From Emydura subglobosa (lineage: Eukaryota; Chordata; Testudines; Chelidae), in assembly GCA_007922225.1 (NCBI GenBank), contig ML679969.1, forward strand, positions 434,001 through 498,000: DNA of 64,000 nt, given 5' to 3'. Shown here piece by piece: positions 47,491 to 61,000 of this stretch (positions are counted from its first letter, which is position 1; each line of letters begins with the position of its first letter). The position numbers were made by a program, and so were the translations under genes. The notes beneath the pieces were generated by a model, which saw nothing but the letters and a program-made list of their open reading frames with translations, did no database searches and was not told where the DNA came from.

Positions 47491-49875
47491 ATGCCGGCTT
47501 ACCATCTCTACCATCATCCGGGTGGGTATTCTAATTCTCTCTTGAGGGTATTATAATAGACTTCCTTCAAAAACTTTCTTTGACTTCTAATCTGCAGGTT
47601 TTAACTGTTATAGTATGCGTTTCTTGCAATTAAGTTTGGGACTCGGCGTGAATACACCTGTTGGGTAACATGACTTGTAACAGGTTGCAGGTTCAGATTC
47701 TTTCAACAGTACAGATATAAACTAGTTGAGGGACTTAGCTTTCTGACTTCTAGATGGGATGGTAGCCATGTCCTGTGCAAGGCTAGTCTTGAATATGTTC
47801 AGTGCTTTAGGCTGGTGACATGTCATTGAGCTCTCAGCTACACTACAAATAGGAATCAGGTAACTGCTGGAGTAAGATTGAGGAATAACCCAAGATGTTA
47901 GAGAGATGTGGACAGACTAATATTTAACTTGGAAAGACGAATACCTAGAGAAAATCTGAAACTGAACTTTGAAAAAGACTTAGCAATGATGAGCAGCCAA
48001 TGAGGCATGAGTCTGCAATGTGGTATGCCAAAAAACCCCATGTGATGTTTGGCTGCATGTGCAGAGGCACCAAATCAAAAAGCAGGGCAGCAACAAGCAG
48101 TGCTTGGTGCAACTGCCCTTATAATATTGTATTCAGTTTTGTCCTTTGCTTTACCAGGGAGGAATGTTTTACTGATCATGGGAAGTTTGTGTAAAAATGA
48201 AGGATGGAATATGGCCTTTACTTAGTAACTAAACTTTTCGTTACCATAGGAATAGGCTCATTTCTAGGACTATCACTATTCCTGACCCTTTGCTTGTTTT
48301 CCTCACCCCAACACCTGTTTTTCTGTTTCTGTTCTTGTTCCTTGTATTTCTTTTCTCTGTTGTTTTTGCTGCATTTACTCCGCTGCACCAACTTTCAGTT
48401 CCCACCTTATGGACTCCTACTCACAATTCTGTCCACTAAAAAGATAGCAGTGGAATAGTTAATATAGACACTAGTGTTATCATTAGCCTTCAATATTAAC
48501 ACTTCAAAGGGATTAATTGGTAGTGTAGAAATTTGCACCTGAATTACTGTTGAAGGCTATGTAATTCAGAAAGGCAAGACTGAATCTGTTGCTCAGTTCA
48601 CTCTTTGAAGGTTATACACACAACCATGAGGGCAAGAAATTATATAAATGAAAGATTAGATTCTGTGGAATTTGAATGTCATTCAGGTCCAGTTTACTTG
48701 ATTGGACACCGCTGCTCTGGTTGTTCCCAGAAAAGAGCTTGCTAGTAGCTGATAGATGTGAACTCCCGGCAATCATCTCAGTAGGTGTTAATCTTGACAT
48801 AACACTGAAGTCAGATGACAACTTTAGTTTCAGGTTAACATGGACAGCAGTGTTCGGGAGATCTTGGGGCACTTAGATGACACTTGCAGAGATGTGGAAC
48901 TGGATTCTTTTTCCTGCTTCTTCCCCAGAAAATGTCCTCACCTGTGCCTTAAAGGGGAAAGAGATGCAGTATTAAATATCTTCTGGACAGCAAGAGCCAA
49001 AATGACCGAGAGAAAAGTCTCGGACTCCCTCAACTGCCAAAACATTAGTCTTTCACCTAATCTATGTGAGAGCTGGAGCACACTGAATTTAAAACATAGC
49101 ACCAGTGTAAAATCAAATTTAATACAATCTTTCTCTAATATTATACTGAAAGTCTCTGGAGACAGAGGATGGGAATGAGGTGAGAGGTGGGGAGGGGAAA
49201 AGTGCTGCCACATAGCTGAGGGTAAAGTACACCATGTGACCCGATAGATAAGTGGTTTCCTCACAAAAAGTAGGCTGTTTTTTGCTGCACACCTGTTAGT
49301 TATCAAATAAAATAGTGGCACATAATCAACTGAATTCCAGGTTTAAGACTCAGCTTAGGAATTTTCCCCATTATTTTAACACATTGGTGCACCTTTTTTA
49401 AATGTTCTAAGAAGCCATGTTGAATTAATATTACAAATGATCTTGGCACCAGGAACACTTAAGTGTGCAACACATCTTTGACAATTTTTTTTCCTTTTCC
49501 AGTTTAGTCATCAAAGAAGAAAAGAATATGAAATAAAGATGAAATTCCAGCAATAAGAAATGAACAAAAGAATTGGAACTGAAGACCTTAAGTGCTTGCT
49601 TTTTGCTGTTGACCAGATAACTAGACTATCTGCATTATCTATGCAGCATGGGGTTTTTATTATTTTTACCTAAAGAAGTCTCCTTTTGGGAATGACAAAC
49701 ACGTTTTTTAAAGGCCTGTTTTTTCTCAATACACCTTTAAAGGTTTTTAAATTGTTTCATATCTGGTCAAGTTGAGATTTTTAAGAACCTCATTTTTAAT
49801 TTGTATGAAATGTACACCTGATTTTTTCAAGTCAAATTGCAAGCATCTGTTAATAAAGGTCTTAAAGAATTGCCA
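47491..49875 (+). other. YBX1: YBX1 3' UTR: end of exon 7, intron, and conserved non-coding exon 8
   Basis: After the stop, 31 nt of 3' UTR run to a donor at 47521/47522 (CCGG|GTGGGT). A T-rich tract leads to an acceptor AG at 49501-49502, and exon 8 starts at 49503. From memory of mammalian YBX1 mRNA, long parts of exon 8 look nearly identical, including the stretch around GAAATTCCAGCAATAAGAAA and the T-rich block near 49740-49800. A poly(A) signal AATAAA lies at 49852-49857, so the transcript should end near 49875. The intron contains a CR1 fragment. Confidence 0.85.
47985..48165 (+). mobile_element. CR1 LINE fragment in YBX1 intron 7
   Basis: GTTTGGCTGCATGTGCAGAG and TATTGTATTCAGTTTTGTCC fit the CR1 region encoding the C-terminal part of ORF2. 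It is decayed. Confidence 0.6.
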
Positions 49876-50023
49876 TGTGTATTCGTCTTTCATCTCATCT
49901 TTTGCCTTTACTGACAGATTGCAGGCTGCAACTTAAATGTTAATGTAAAGCAATGTAACTGCTTCTTTTAAAATATTTATAAGGGAGCTTTGGACTTACT
50001 AGATGGCATTAGTGTGGTGCAGT

Positions 50024-50566
50024 TCATCTGTTGTCATTTAAGATTACTTGGAGGTCTTTATCAATATGTGCATCTCTGCTAGTCAGTCTATTCAAAAGCT
50101 CCCTCAACTCTTGCCACAGTGAGCACAGATCTTTATATCCAAAATCCATGTACTCATTCATTCTGTAGCCAGCCACCTGACTCTTTTCCCTTCTGCTTGC
50201 CCTGCTGTGACCAGCTTGCCATAGCTTTCCCATAAGGGAAGTTAACCGGATTATCAGCATAGTTTCGGCATGAGGAATGTTGTAGCGGCAAAATATTGAA
50301 AATGATGAGCCACGAAAGCTTCCAGCTTCTCTGGCATGCATAATGCTAGGGATGGGAGGTGGGGGCTTGAGTTGCATAGAAAACGTTTTTAAGCTTGTGG
50401 AGCTGCAATTGAGGCCCAGGCAACTAGAGATCTGTGGAATAGTTTGTTCAATATTTCCCATCTTTTGGTGTCTGCATGTGGTCTCTATCAGGCTTCTCTT
50501 CTCTCGTATGCCAATCAAGGAAAGGGAGAGAACTTTGAGCCACTGAAGCCTGCTAGGAGACCAACC
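50024..50566 (-). other. Unrecognised open frame of about 180 codons, minus strand
   Basis: The minus-strand frame is open for about 180 codons between a TGA near 50567 and a stop at 50024. A Met occurs about 35 codons in, and no good start context was seen. The C-terminal part (DLCSLWQELRELLNRLTSRD) looks helical and protein-like. I do not recognise a domain. It lies about 150 bp past the YBX1 poly(A) site. It may be a transposon or processed-gene remnant, or chance; at least one frame of this length is expected by chance in 64 kb. Confidence 0.2.
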
Positions 50567-51800
50567 TCATGTACCATGAAGGTAGAGGGACCAGGTGCCA
50601 TAGCCATCCCAGTTATCTCACAGCTGCCCTCATTCCCAAAGAAAAGGCTTGGTGGGCAATTTCAGTGACTGGTGCATAGACAGAAAACAGAACTATTGTT
50701 GCTAGCAGCAAGGTAAAGGAAATAGGAGGGAAGCTGCCTTAGGCAAAACCAGAAGGTGTATTAGTTCCAGAATGTAACTATTGACATTGTTTCAGAATTC
50801 AGTTTCCTGCTATTGTACTTGGGTTCATTGTGGCATGGAGTACATGGGGCTCTGATGATTGTATCCTGCTATGCACAATATGTCTTCTGGAGACAGCATC
50901 GCTACTAAATTTATAACTGACCCTTTGGTTTTCAGGTGTCTTTTAAGCTATGTTAAGGCAGTCCATTGGGTAATCATACCCCAATAATTATTGGCTGAGG
51001 GAAACCCAGAGGAACCATGAGAATTTAATTTTCGGTCTTAAGTAATTTGGAAATTCCCTTCTCCATCTTATGCTGTCTGGCGGTCAAGTTCTGCTGTTTC
51101 ATATGAAGGAACAATGGGAGCAGCATGTTTAGCTCTTTCCATGGTGCCATACATGTGGTTCTATTGTATTTATAATCCATCAGGATGTGGGCCAGTCTTC
51201 CCCTGTCACAGTGCTCCAGCAGCTGTGTGCAGTATTCTGGGAGTGGGCAAATAGGTTACACTTCCACTGAAGTGTTTGAATAGCTTTCCTCAATCACATG
51301 TGATGCTGCCACCTCGCACACAGATTTGCAGCTATCTTGCTCATTACAGGTATAATTCTTATCCCTCATGACAGCCCTGAATTTTGCTTTCAGAGCAGGA
51401 GTTTGTCCAAAGGTCACAGCATTTATCTACAGCTTAGAGAATTTAACATGAATATAGAGGACTTCAAATATGCTACACACATTCACTATTGACTATTCTC
51501 TTTCGGTTACACAACACCTCTTTTCCATTGACTCTTGTGGTTGCTACAAAAACCAATTCCCAAATTTTAACCTTCTACAATAGGTGAGTGCCACACACCA
51601 CCAGCTTGGGCAGCTTAATATAGCCTCTTTCCCCACACAAACGCTTCCCTTTGTTCCTTTATGGGATTTGAATTTAGTGCTATCAAAGCTTGTGTCTCCA
51701 TTCTTCAAATCTTTATCTGGTTTTCTATTTGATCTGTCAATTAAAATTGCAGTTGTTATGCAATAACATCAGCCAGGAGGGGAACCCATGTCCCCCCAGT

Positions 51801-51802
<2 letters not shown>

Positions 51803-51850
<48 letters not shown>
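51803..51850 (+). repeat. (TG)n(GA)n microsatellite
   Basis: Nineteen TG units at 51803-51840 are followed by about five AG units. It is uninterrupted, so probably polymorphic. Confidence 0.95.
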
Positions 51851-51851
<1 letters not shown>

Positions 51852-52454
51852 AAATCAAACTTCTATGGAAGACTTGTCTCTCATCCTTACCTCTTACTAT
51901 GTAGAAAATTCTAGCCTTTCTTCAGAGTAACACTAAGTGCTCATGGGGTATTATTTTTACTTATCTTTATAAATGTAAAACTGTATGTAAAAGTTGCCAA
52001 AACCGGAGATAATTTATCACTCTATGAAACATGATCTTCTAATCTAGGGAACTTTAGATTCTGAAGTTTTCCGGAGTGAGCCGCCCCATGGAGTCAGTGT
52101 TGTTTTTTACATCCAAAGCTTTTGATCAAAGGAGAGGTTGTCTCTATCGGGCTTTCTTTATCGGCTGTCGGGAGTCAGTAATTGCATTGCCTGAGGCAAG
52201 CTGCTTTGCTGGCTTGTTTTAACATAAGAATTACTGTATCAGATCAGACCAGTGGTTTTGATTTTAAAATTGTCCGCGATGGAGAATCCACCCTAACCCT
52301 GGGTAAATTGTTCCAGTGGTTAATTACTCTCCCCATTAAAAATGTATGCCTTATTTCCAATTAATAACTTAATACAACATTAAGACACACGCACTGCTGC
52401 AGACAGCAGGCTCTGGTCATTATGTTCTGCTGTGTTTAAATACAAATAGTTTAT

Positions 52455-52960
52455 TTAACATAAGAACAGCCATACTGGGTCAGACTAATGGTCCAGCTAG
52501 CCCAGTATCCTGTCTTCTGACAGTGGCCAATCCCAGGTACTTCAGAGGGAATGAACAGAACTGGAAATTAGTGAATGATCCATCCCCTGTCATCCAGTCC
52601 AGCATCTGGCAGTCAGAGGCTTAGTGGCACATAGAGCATGGGGTTGCATCCCTGATCATCTTGGCTGATAGCCAATGAGGGACCTATCCTCCATTAACGT
52701 CTCTAATTCTCTTTTGAACCTGGGTATACTTTTGGCCTTCACAAAATCCCCTGGCAACGAGTTCCACGGGTTGACTGTGCAATGCGTGAAGTACTTCCTT
52801 TTGTTTGATGTAAACCTGCTGCCTGTTAATTTAATCGAGTGACCTCCTGGTTCTTGCGTTATGTGAAAGAGTAAATAACATTTCCCTATTCATGTTCATC
52901 ATGCCATGCATGATTTTACAGACATATATTTGTTACTACAAGCTCTCCATGCATGACTGA
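52455..52960 (-). mobile_element. CR1 LINE 3' region (antisense)
   Basis: Begins AACATAAGAACAGCCATACT and continues through CAGTATCCTGTCTTCTGACA and GAGTTCCACGGGTTGACTG. This is the reverse complement of a CR1 3' region of a type I associate with turtles. Truncated; a further CR1-like piece lies at 52250-52365. Confidence 0.85.
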
Positions 52961-53078
52961 AAACAACACATCTGCATTGCTGGTGTAAATCATGGGCTAC
53001 AGTAATAAAGGGAGGAGCAGACATCACGTTTCTGTGGAACAGAAGTCATGGTGGGACTAAAATGAGGGTAGTTGTGAC

Positions 53079-54080
53079 AGAATGCAGAACCCCTGGGGTA
53101 TCGCCTGGAAACTGGGATACCATTGAGCCCTGTCTGACCAGTTTGGGCTCCCTCTCACACTGTGATGCTGTGACAAGCCACAAACCCGGTAGGTATTGCA
53201 CTTACACAGCCCTCCCCAGGCAGGGACCACACCTAACTTAATTCAGTGAACTCTTTCCAGACACTGAAAAACCAACAATAGAGAAACTCCAGCTGGCTCC
53301 TCAGCCCAGGCCCACAGGACTATACTGTCTAATTCTGGTCAAAAAGCCCGACTAGTGAAGATTATTATCCAGTTTGTCTTTCCCTCAAAGTGGAAGTAAC
53401 GTGCACCAGCTTTTGTTTTATGAACAGTTTGTCTAAACACTTCATTCAAAACCACATTGGTTAAGATAAAACATTAAACAAGTTTATTAACTACAGAAAA
53501 ATACATTTTAAGTGATTATAAGTGACAAGTGTAAAGAGATTAAAAGTAGTTGCCAAATGAAATAAACATAAGATGGCAGTCTCAATTCTACGCACTAACA
53601 CGATTTTGAATTAGCAATGTCTCACCCTTGTTAGCTGGTACAAGCAGTTTCTTAAACACAGGCTGGGCAACCTTCCCTGCCTGGGACTCCTCTACCCCCT
53701 TTCAAAGTACTTTTGTCTTCCAGACAACCCTTCAGATGTTCATTTGTAAGGGAATAGAGCCAAGTGATGATGTCACGCTCCCCCTTTTATAGTCTGTTCC
53801 AGCTTGCTAGAACAATCAGGTTTGTGACCTGTGGGGTCATCCTCATTGGTCAGTCCAGCCCCATTGAGAACGTGCTTCCTACAGCGAAGCCTTCACTATA
53901 AACTATTCCTGTTAGTGGAATCTATTCCTGAATTGGTGAGCTATAGCCATTAATGCTGTCTGGCTACTCCAAGGTTGTGCCTGAAAGGCTGTTTGTGGGA
54001 GTTTGTGGGAGTATTCTAATATCATGCTCAGCAATGTTTCATAAGGTCACATGCAATGGTAGCACATGCAAGCCAACAAG
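53079..54080 (-). mobile_element. Probable LTR-type dispersed element (antisense copy)
   Basis: Contains ACAAGTTTATTAACTACAG, the reverse complement of the motif at about 29805, within a block of about 1 kb. No coding sequence. An A-run lies at 54109-54121 beyond it. Confidence 0.4.
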
Positions 54081-54689
54081 ATATTAATGATCAGCAGATC
54101 AAGACTTAAAAAAAAAAAAAACCAACACACAAGGCATAGCATGTACAGAGCATATCATAGCATGTACAGAGCATGCATGGCATGGGTGAATATGGGATTT
54201 TAAGGGAGGGTGTTTTCAGACACAAGGTGGCAGGTGAGAGGTTTGAGGACACCTCATTTATGGCAGCGGCTCAGCCAGAAACCCCTGAGTCAACACAAAA
54301 TCACAGAACCTGTCACCATTTCACAGCCCTGAAGCAGCTGACCATGAGGCATAAGTGAAACTCATGTGGTACTGCCCTCCGCTGGCTAAATGCGTCAGCT
54401 GAATGAGTGTTGAACTGTGCATGAGCTAATGGGGCTGGAGTTCATATTGTACAGCAGGAAGGAACCTTCAGTGGAAAGGCCCACATTCTCAAAAGCTATT
54501 TTTTTTCTTGGCTGCTTAATCCTCACTTAGAATTGCCCAGGTTTTAGCAGTTTGAGCTCTTCAACAACCTCCTCTTACACTTCTTGACGTTAGGTTGCTG
54601 ATACATTCTTAGCCACAACTCCCATTAACCAAGGATTTTTTTGGTTTGATAATGATAATCCTGAGCAGAGTTGAAGTCCTAATTGTAGA

Positions 54690-54840
54690 CAATGAGAGTG
54701 GGGAGGGCAGCGTGATCCAATGGATGGAGCATGACTTGTATTAACTTTGCTGTGCCACCTGGAAAATGAAGACTGTGGTACTTACCCACCTTCTGAATAT
54801 TCTGAGAGCAGTACATAATGCATATTAATCAGTGATTACT
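54690..54840 (+). repeat. MIR-type fragment before the claudin gene
   Basis: GCAGCGTGATCCAATGGATG, ACCTGGAAAATGAAGACTG and GAGAGCAGTACATAATGC resemble MIR blocks in order. Confidence 0.45.
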
Positions 54841-55073
54841 ATGACCATGGATCCTCCCTTTCTAAGCACAACGAAGGGCGTTAAAGACTCGGGCTTTTGA
54901 CGTGTGTAATATTTGAATGGATCTTTGCTAACCCTCTGGAAGGGCTCTTTTGCCTTCAGCAAGCTGCCTGTAAGAACAGCAGGAGACCATTTGCTCTGCG
55001 CTGCGGCTTAGCTTTCTCTTTAGCTGGCTGTGGGAAGGGCCTGTGTTGAGGAATAGTTTCTGCGGAAGCAAGG

Positions 55074-58000
55074 ATGGAAATCCCAACCACAGCAGCAGCT
55101 GTAGATGTGCTGGGACTGGTGGTAGGAGGACTGGGCCTTCTGTTTTTCATCCTGTGCACTGGAACAGATTGCTGGAGGGTAAGCACCAGCTCCATATTGT
55201 TTTAAATCAAGGCTTTTAAAATGAGAGCAGGATTTGTTCATACTTAGAAGTGACGGAAGTTCAGTTTCCAGCCCCTCGGGAGGGTGGGTTTTGGCAGCGG
55301 ACGGATGCGCTGGTAACAGCACTCCTGGTCTTTGAAGCCTGGCAATGGCCAGGGCCTGTAGTGCTGCTGGGCCCAGCATTCGGCCTGGGGACTAGTACTT
55401 TGGCTACAGCTAGTGTGGAGCTGGGGTGTCAGGAAGGGGCTGCTCTCCCTGGCTAAGCACTGGGTATGGCAGCACTTGGATTTGAGCGTGCGGGCCAGTG
55501 TTGTGTAGCTTCGATAGAAGGCAGCACCACCCTCCCTGCAAGGGTTAGTGTTAGTGGTTCCTGCTGCAGGGAATGGCTCATTTCTCAACGGCTGGGTGAC
55601 ATAAGCTTGAAATTGAGATTTGATGTTCTTCTCTAAGAGCTGCCCCAGCTCAGCCTGCAGCTCTGGGCAGGACGCAGGAGTCACTGGGGGGGGGGCGGTT
55701 CTCTGGCCTGGGTTATTCAGGAATTAGACACGAGGATCACCATGGTCCCTTCCTGCTAGAGCCACGTTTCCCATTATTCTTTGTATCAGCTCCACTGCTG
55801 GCCTTAAAAATCAGCTACGCTAGCGCTAAAATCGATGCCTGCAGTGTCCTGGACTTCATGCGTATTGAGCTTGGGTGAAAACTCTCCGGCTGGGGTTGCT
55901 CTCACCGTTGGGCTATAGGGTCAGTCCCATACCTGTTCTCTCTCTCTGTCTCTTGCAGAGAATCATTTGGGCCAGAGAGAGCGAGCACACGCATGAGAAG
56001 GACGCTGTAGGCTGGTGGTGGGAGATGGGAGAGTGAGAATCCAGCTTTTCATTATTTATCCAGAGCAGAGCAGCTTCAATAGGAGAGGCTGAGGGAGTCT
56101 CACATCAGACTAGCCCAGAGAGCCGTGGTTTGAGCACTCAGCTGAGAGGTGGCATGGCCCTGTTCAAACCCCTTCTCCTGCTCAGATGGAGGGAGGAGTG
56201 CAAGGGGGGGGGGGGGGCTCTCCTGCAGTCCCTGGGAGTATGCGAACCCCCATGCTGACAGTTCTGAGGGAGGTCCTCTCCACCCGTCCCCAATCTGGGA
56301 GGTGCCCTCTGAAGATGCCTGCCGGATTGGCCCTGCATGTGACTCCATGGTGAACGCCTCGCTCCCCAGGTCTGTGAACAGCGTGGGGCTTCGGTGCGAG
56401 ATAGTTGCCCGGCGCCCAGAGGGAGGCAGCACAGTGCGTGCTCGGGGGAAGAAAGATCGGCACCAAGGGGACTGTTAGTGTCAAACCCTAGGCACCACAT
56501 GAATGCAGGCACCTACATGGTTCAGTGTGAGGTCTGTGCACTGGGACTTTGCTGCCTAATTCTTTTTGTGCCAGTGACTTGCCCAGGGTCCTACAAGGTG
56601 TCTGTGATAGAGCTGGCAGCTGGACACAGATCTGAGTCCCAAGGCAGGTCCTTCACCACCAGACCAGCCCTTCCTCTGAGGACTAATACTGTTGCTTAAT
56701 ATTTTTATCAACGATCTGGAGAAAGAGGGTGAAGAGTAAGGTGGCAACATCTGCAGATGACACAGTATTCTCTCAATTAAGCAAGACTAGAGAGGACTGT
56801 GAGGAGCTTCAGAGGGACGGAACCAGGGGCAATGAGCAGGCAGGTGAAATTCATTGCTGACAAATGCTCGGTAGTACACGTTGGGAGGAAGTGTTTTGAC
56901 TGCTCAGGCAGGTTGCTTGACTAAATTACATGCAACTGCTCACGTAAAGGACCGGGATGCCATTGTGGAGAGCTCAGTGAAGTTCCATGTGCAGCAGCAG
57001 ACAAAACAGCAAACGAAATGGAGCAGAGTAGAAATCAATACTGAAAATATTATGTCATTATATCCACCAATGGTGCCCAGTTATCTGGATTACTGCGCTC
57101 ATTTTTGGTTCCCTATGTGCAAGAGTTTATAACAGAGGGTGAGGTTCAGAAATGGGTGACGCTTAGAGGTCTGGGGAAACTTCCATAGGAGTAGAGATTT
57201 AAAAGATTGGGTTAGAGGGGAGACCTAAAAAAGGGATAACAGAATAATGAAAGGTACAGTGGGAGAAAATCTGTTGTTCCCATTTACCCTCGCAATGCAA
57301 GAACAAGGAGACATCTAATGAAATTGAAAGGTAGCAAATTTTAAGTTGACAAAAGGAAATATTTTTCACAGTAGGCATAATTAACGGGTGGAACTCATTG
57401 CAGGGGCCACGGTATAGTGATGGCAGGATGTTAAACACAATTTGTCCTGGCCCACACAGCATCATACCAGCTAACTTGGGCTGTTCACAATGGAGCTCAA
57501 ACATGGTAACATTTTCTAGTGCAGACAAGAGGTGAAATAGTCGCAAGCACTTACGAGGTTTAGGATCCTAGGACCCATTTTCAAAAGGGACTCAATTCAC
57601 TTAGGAGCCCAAGTCCACCTTTCAATGAGATTTACAGTAAAAGGTATTTAGGCACGTCACATGCAGCATGGCACTTAGTGGGATTTTCAGGAGCACCAGA
57701 ACAGATTAGGTGCCTAACTCCTGTTGAAACCAATGGGCAGTGGAGTGTCATGTCGCGCCGCCCACTTTTCACCCTGTGATGTCCTCGGCCCTGGCCCCAA
57801 CAGAGGAAATGGATGATTCTGTTGACTAGCGAGATGCCATGACTTGGCTGGAGTTGCCCTGTTGTAAAATAAGAAGAGAGTTGTCATGACAACACTCAGC
57901 CATGATGAAAACAATCAGCTGGGGACAGTCACACTTGTTAAACTGTTGACCTAGTTTAAGAAGCTGGAAATGTCACGGCACGTCTCTCACCTCTGGACGA

Positions 58001-61000
58001 AACTTTCTGAGAAAAACCAGCATTCCTGAGCTCTGTAACCTCCAGAAACTGCTCAATAGAGGATCTCTCCAGCTGTCACCGGGATTTCACCAATATAAAC
58101 TCCCACCGACTTTAATGGCCCCCCCCCATAGACCCCATGGCCTCTGTATGGGGACCCGCCGCATGCTTCATTGTGCCCTGGTTCAGAGCAAAGCAGCGCC
58201 GACTCCACTTATAACAGCTAGAGATGGAAATGACCTCTTTGCTTGTCCAGAGCATATCTCCAGGGTCAATGGAGGAATAAAGGCAACATGCACATGATGC
58301 TGCTGTCAGGTAGGAGGGGTTCCACTCACCGCTAAGGTGCCTCCTCCTGGGCGCTCTGAGGATTAGCTTTTTCCGGGGCTGACGGGTTGCCAACCTTGCA
58401 TTTTAGTTTTCACTGACATGAAGTTCTGCAGTTGATTTTTTTTACACGGGAAAAGGAACTCCACATTAATTTGAGAAAACACCAAAACAAAGATTCTAAA
58501 GTATGCAAACCATAAGTAAAGACCCTACCCCACAGTGTCTTGGGCAGGAGTCCTTTGCCTCAGTTTTCCATCGTGCAGTGTAAAAGATCAACTGACAAAT
58601 GTTCTATAGGTTCACATCCACCCCTGCAGGGGTGGGGGAAGTTGTTAAGCAATGCTCAACTGCTTTCCACCTCCGCCTACAGCTGTGAGACCACATTCCA
58701 CCGCTTATAGCCCAATGCTTAGCCATTTCATGGGGCAGAGGGGAACCCCACTGGTACTGCGTCATCTGTAATAGCTTCCACCCCAGCATCTCCCCATAGG
58801 AGGTGTACAGTTCAGCCCTCTAGACCTGCTCATCAGTGATTTCAGCTTTAGCAGTTAGACCCGCCACTACATCTGATCAGCTCCATTTTTAAACACTGGA
58901 GGAAGAAATTCAAACAGTATCTAAAATTCCATAAATAAGTGCACACATTCACATAGAAACACCTACCTCTGCCTGCTCTGCGCTCTACTAGCAGCTGGCA
59001 TCACTACCCCCCGCTTAACAAGTGCGTTCACTGAAGGTGATCCCCATTCACGTGGGGCACATTACGTACAGCTCCGCTGCCCTTTAGTCACACAACATTT
59101 CACTGCACCTGCAGCTCAGACTAAAATGAATTTTAAACCCAAACAGTCAAAATTCATCACTTTGGCAAAGCAGATCTGTCTTCTGCGCACCTAGACAAAG
59201 CAGGCATGCCTATGCAAATACCATCTGCTCCTAAGGTATTTTCCCCTCATTCCTCCCTAGCTGGCAGGGGAGAGCTCATTCAGCCCCTGCTTACGCATGA
59301 ATCCTACAATCTGTTTTCAGCACTGGTATTACAACAGGCTTCCCTCCCTCCCGCTTGTTGTCATAACATCCTGCCTGCTATTGTTATTATGACCATTGAG
59401 TATTTCTTTATGTGTATTGTTGTAGCACTGAGGCGCTCCAAACACTGACCAGCCCTCACTGTGCTCGGAGCTGTACAAACACCGACCAAAAAGAGGGTCC
59501 CTGTTCCAAAGAAATGGCACTCTGATAAACTAAGCATAGAAGAGCTGCTGAGCTCCTCAGGGCAGGGTTCCGGGCGTCGCTCTGTTATCTCACTTGTGGT
59601 GCTTGACACAGCCCTTCTCTCCAGAGATCTTTACCAGCAGCAACTTGCCAGGAGCATGGGGCAGTCAGGCCCCTTCCTCCCACTGGCATGAGAGAGAAAG
59701 AGTGCCCAGCCCTTGGCGAACCTATTTCCTTTTCTTCTGCAGCAAGATGCCAAAGATCCCCACTCTTCAGTGGGTCTGAGCTCCAGGTGCCGGGGGCTGT
59801 GGAGTGAGTGTGTGTTTGACAATATGGCCAACCTCTGGACCTGCGACATCCCCATCGCGTATCTCAGCGAGCACTCCGGTGAGTAAAGGATTTGCTTCAG
59901 TGCTGTGATACTGCATGAATCGGGCTGATTTTGCCCAGCATGGTAATTTAGAGCATAGGACTTACATAGTCCAGCAGGCAGGTGCTTTTCTCTAAGGGCC
60001 CCATCCCCACGGGATTCCCAATTTTGGGATCTGTGCAAGGCCAGCAGGCATTCTCTAGCTCTTAAGATTTTTGGCTCTCTGAGGTACTACTAACCATACC
60101 CAGACCCACATGGTAAGGTTGGACTGTAAGCTCTTTGGGACGGAGCCTGACTTTTCATGATACATGGAGACAGCACCTAGCACTATGGGCCCTGATCTCC
60201 CTAGACACTACAGTAATTTAAATAATAATTATACAGTGAATTCCTTTCTTGCCACTGACAGCAGCACAGCTCTCCTGCCAATTTCCTGCGTGCTGGTTTC
60301 TTGGTGTGGGTCTCAGCTAACCCAGCCGCATTACCCAAACTATTTCCCAATCACCGTTTAATGTTAGCTTTGGTTTTCGGGTTGTTTCTTTGGATGCCCA
60401 AGTCAGTATTGGAACCTAGTGCAGCCAATCTCTGCAAAACCATCCTAGCCTCCATTTCGTAAGGTTCGGAGGTTCATTGGTGCTGCCTGGGTAACAAGCT
60501 GCCTGGCTCTAGCACAAGGGTCTGTCCCTGAGGGTCTGTCTATACTGCCCAGGGTACCCATGGGAGGCTCCCATCTATGTGATCCAGTGCTTGCCAAGTC
60601 CCACTGCAGGCACCCCGGAGGGCTGCACATGGCCCATATCCATGTAGCCAGACCCACACCGGCACCGCAGTTACTTGAGTTTGGTGATGGGATTTCTGGG
60701 GACATGTCTTGGGGATCTTAGCATCTCACCAACCCGAGCTGATCTAGGATCTGGTTTGCAGTGTACTGTGGAGAACTTGTCTGTTCTTCTCAGGCTCCTG
60801 TGCAGAAGCACACTTCACCTGCTCAGCGCATTTAGCTGAGGCGCTTCAAGCTCTGCTCTCTCCTCGCTTCTGTCGGTTTCAGCAGGTCTCCAGTCTCCAA
60901 CCCTCAGCTGTCCCTTCCGAGGGTCCGTGGCTCTCTGGTGCCAGCTTTGGCAGAGTCTGATATGACCGGCGCTTGTCACCATCAAACAAACAAGACCCGA

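Larger units (their letters stand above)
49876..55073. other. Intergenic region between YBX1 and the claudin gene
   Basis: No gene is supported apart from the doubtful minus-strand frame at 50024-50566. It contains the TG microsatellite, an antisense CR1 3' end, an LTR-like block and a MIR piece. The stretch 50570-51800 shows nothing recognisable. Confidence 0.6.

Noticed and set aside
55959..56036. A possible alternative claudin exon after a very strong pyrimidine tract and CAG acceptor (exon start about 55959)
   Set aside because: Read in phase it gives about 26 residues (RIIWARESEHTHEKD...) ending in a stop. It lacks the GLW-C-C signature, which the exon at 59743 supplies. It could at most be a rare truncating isoform.
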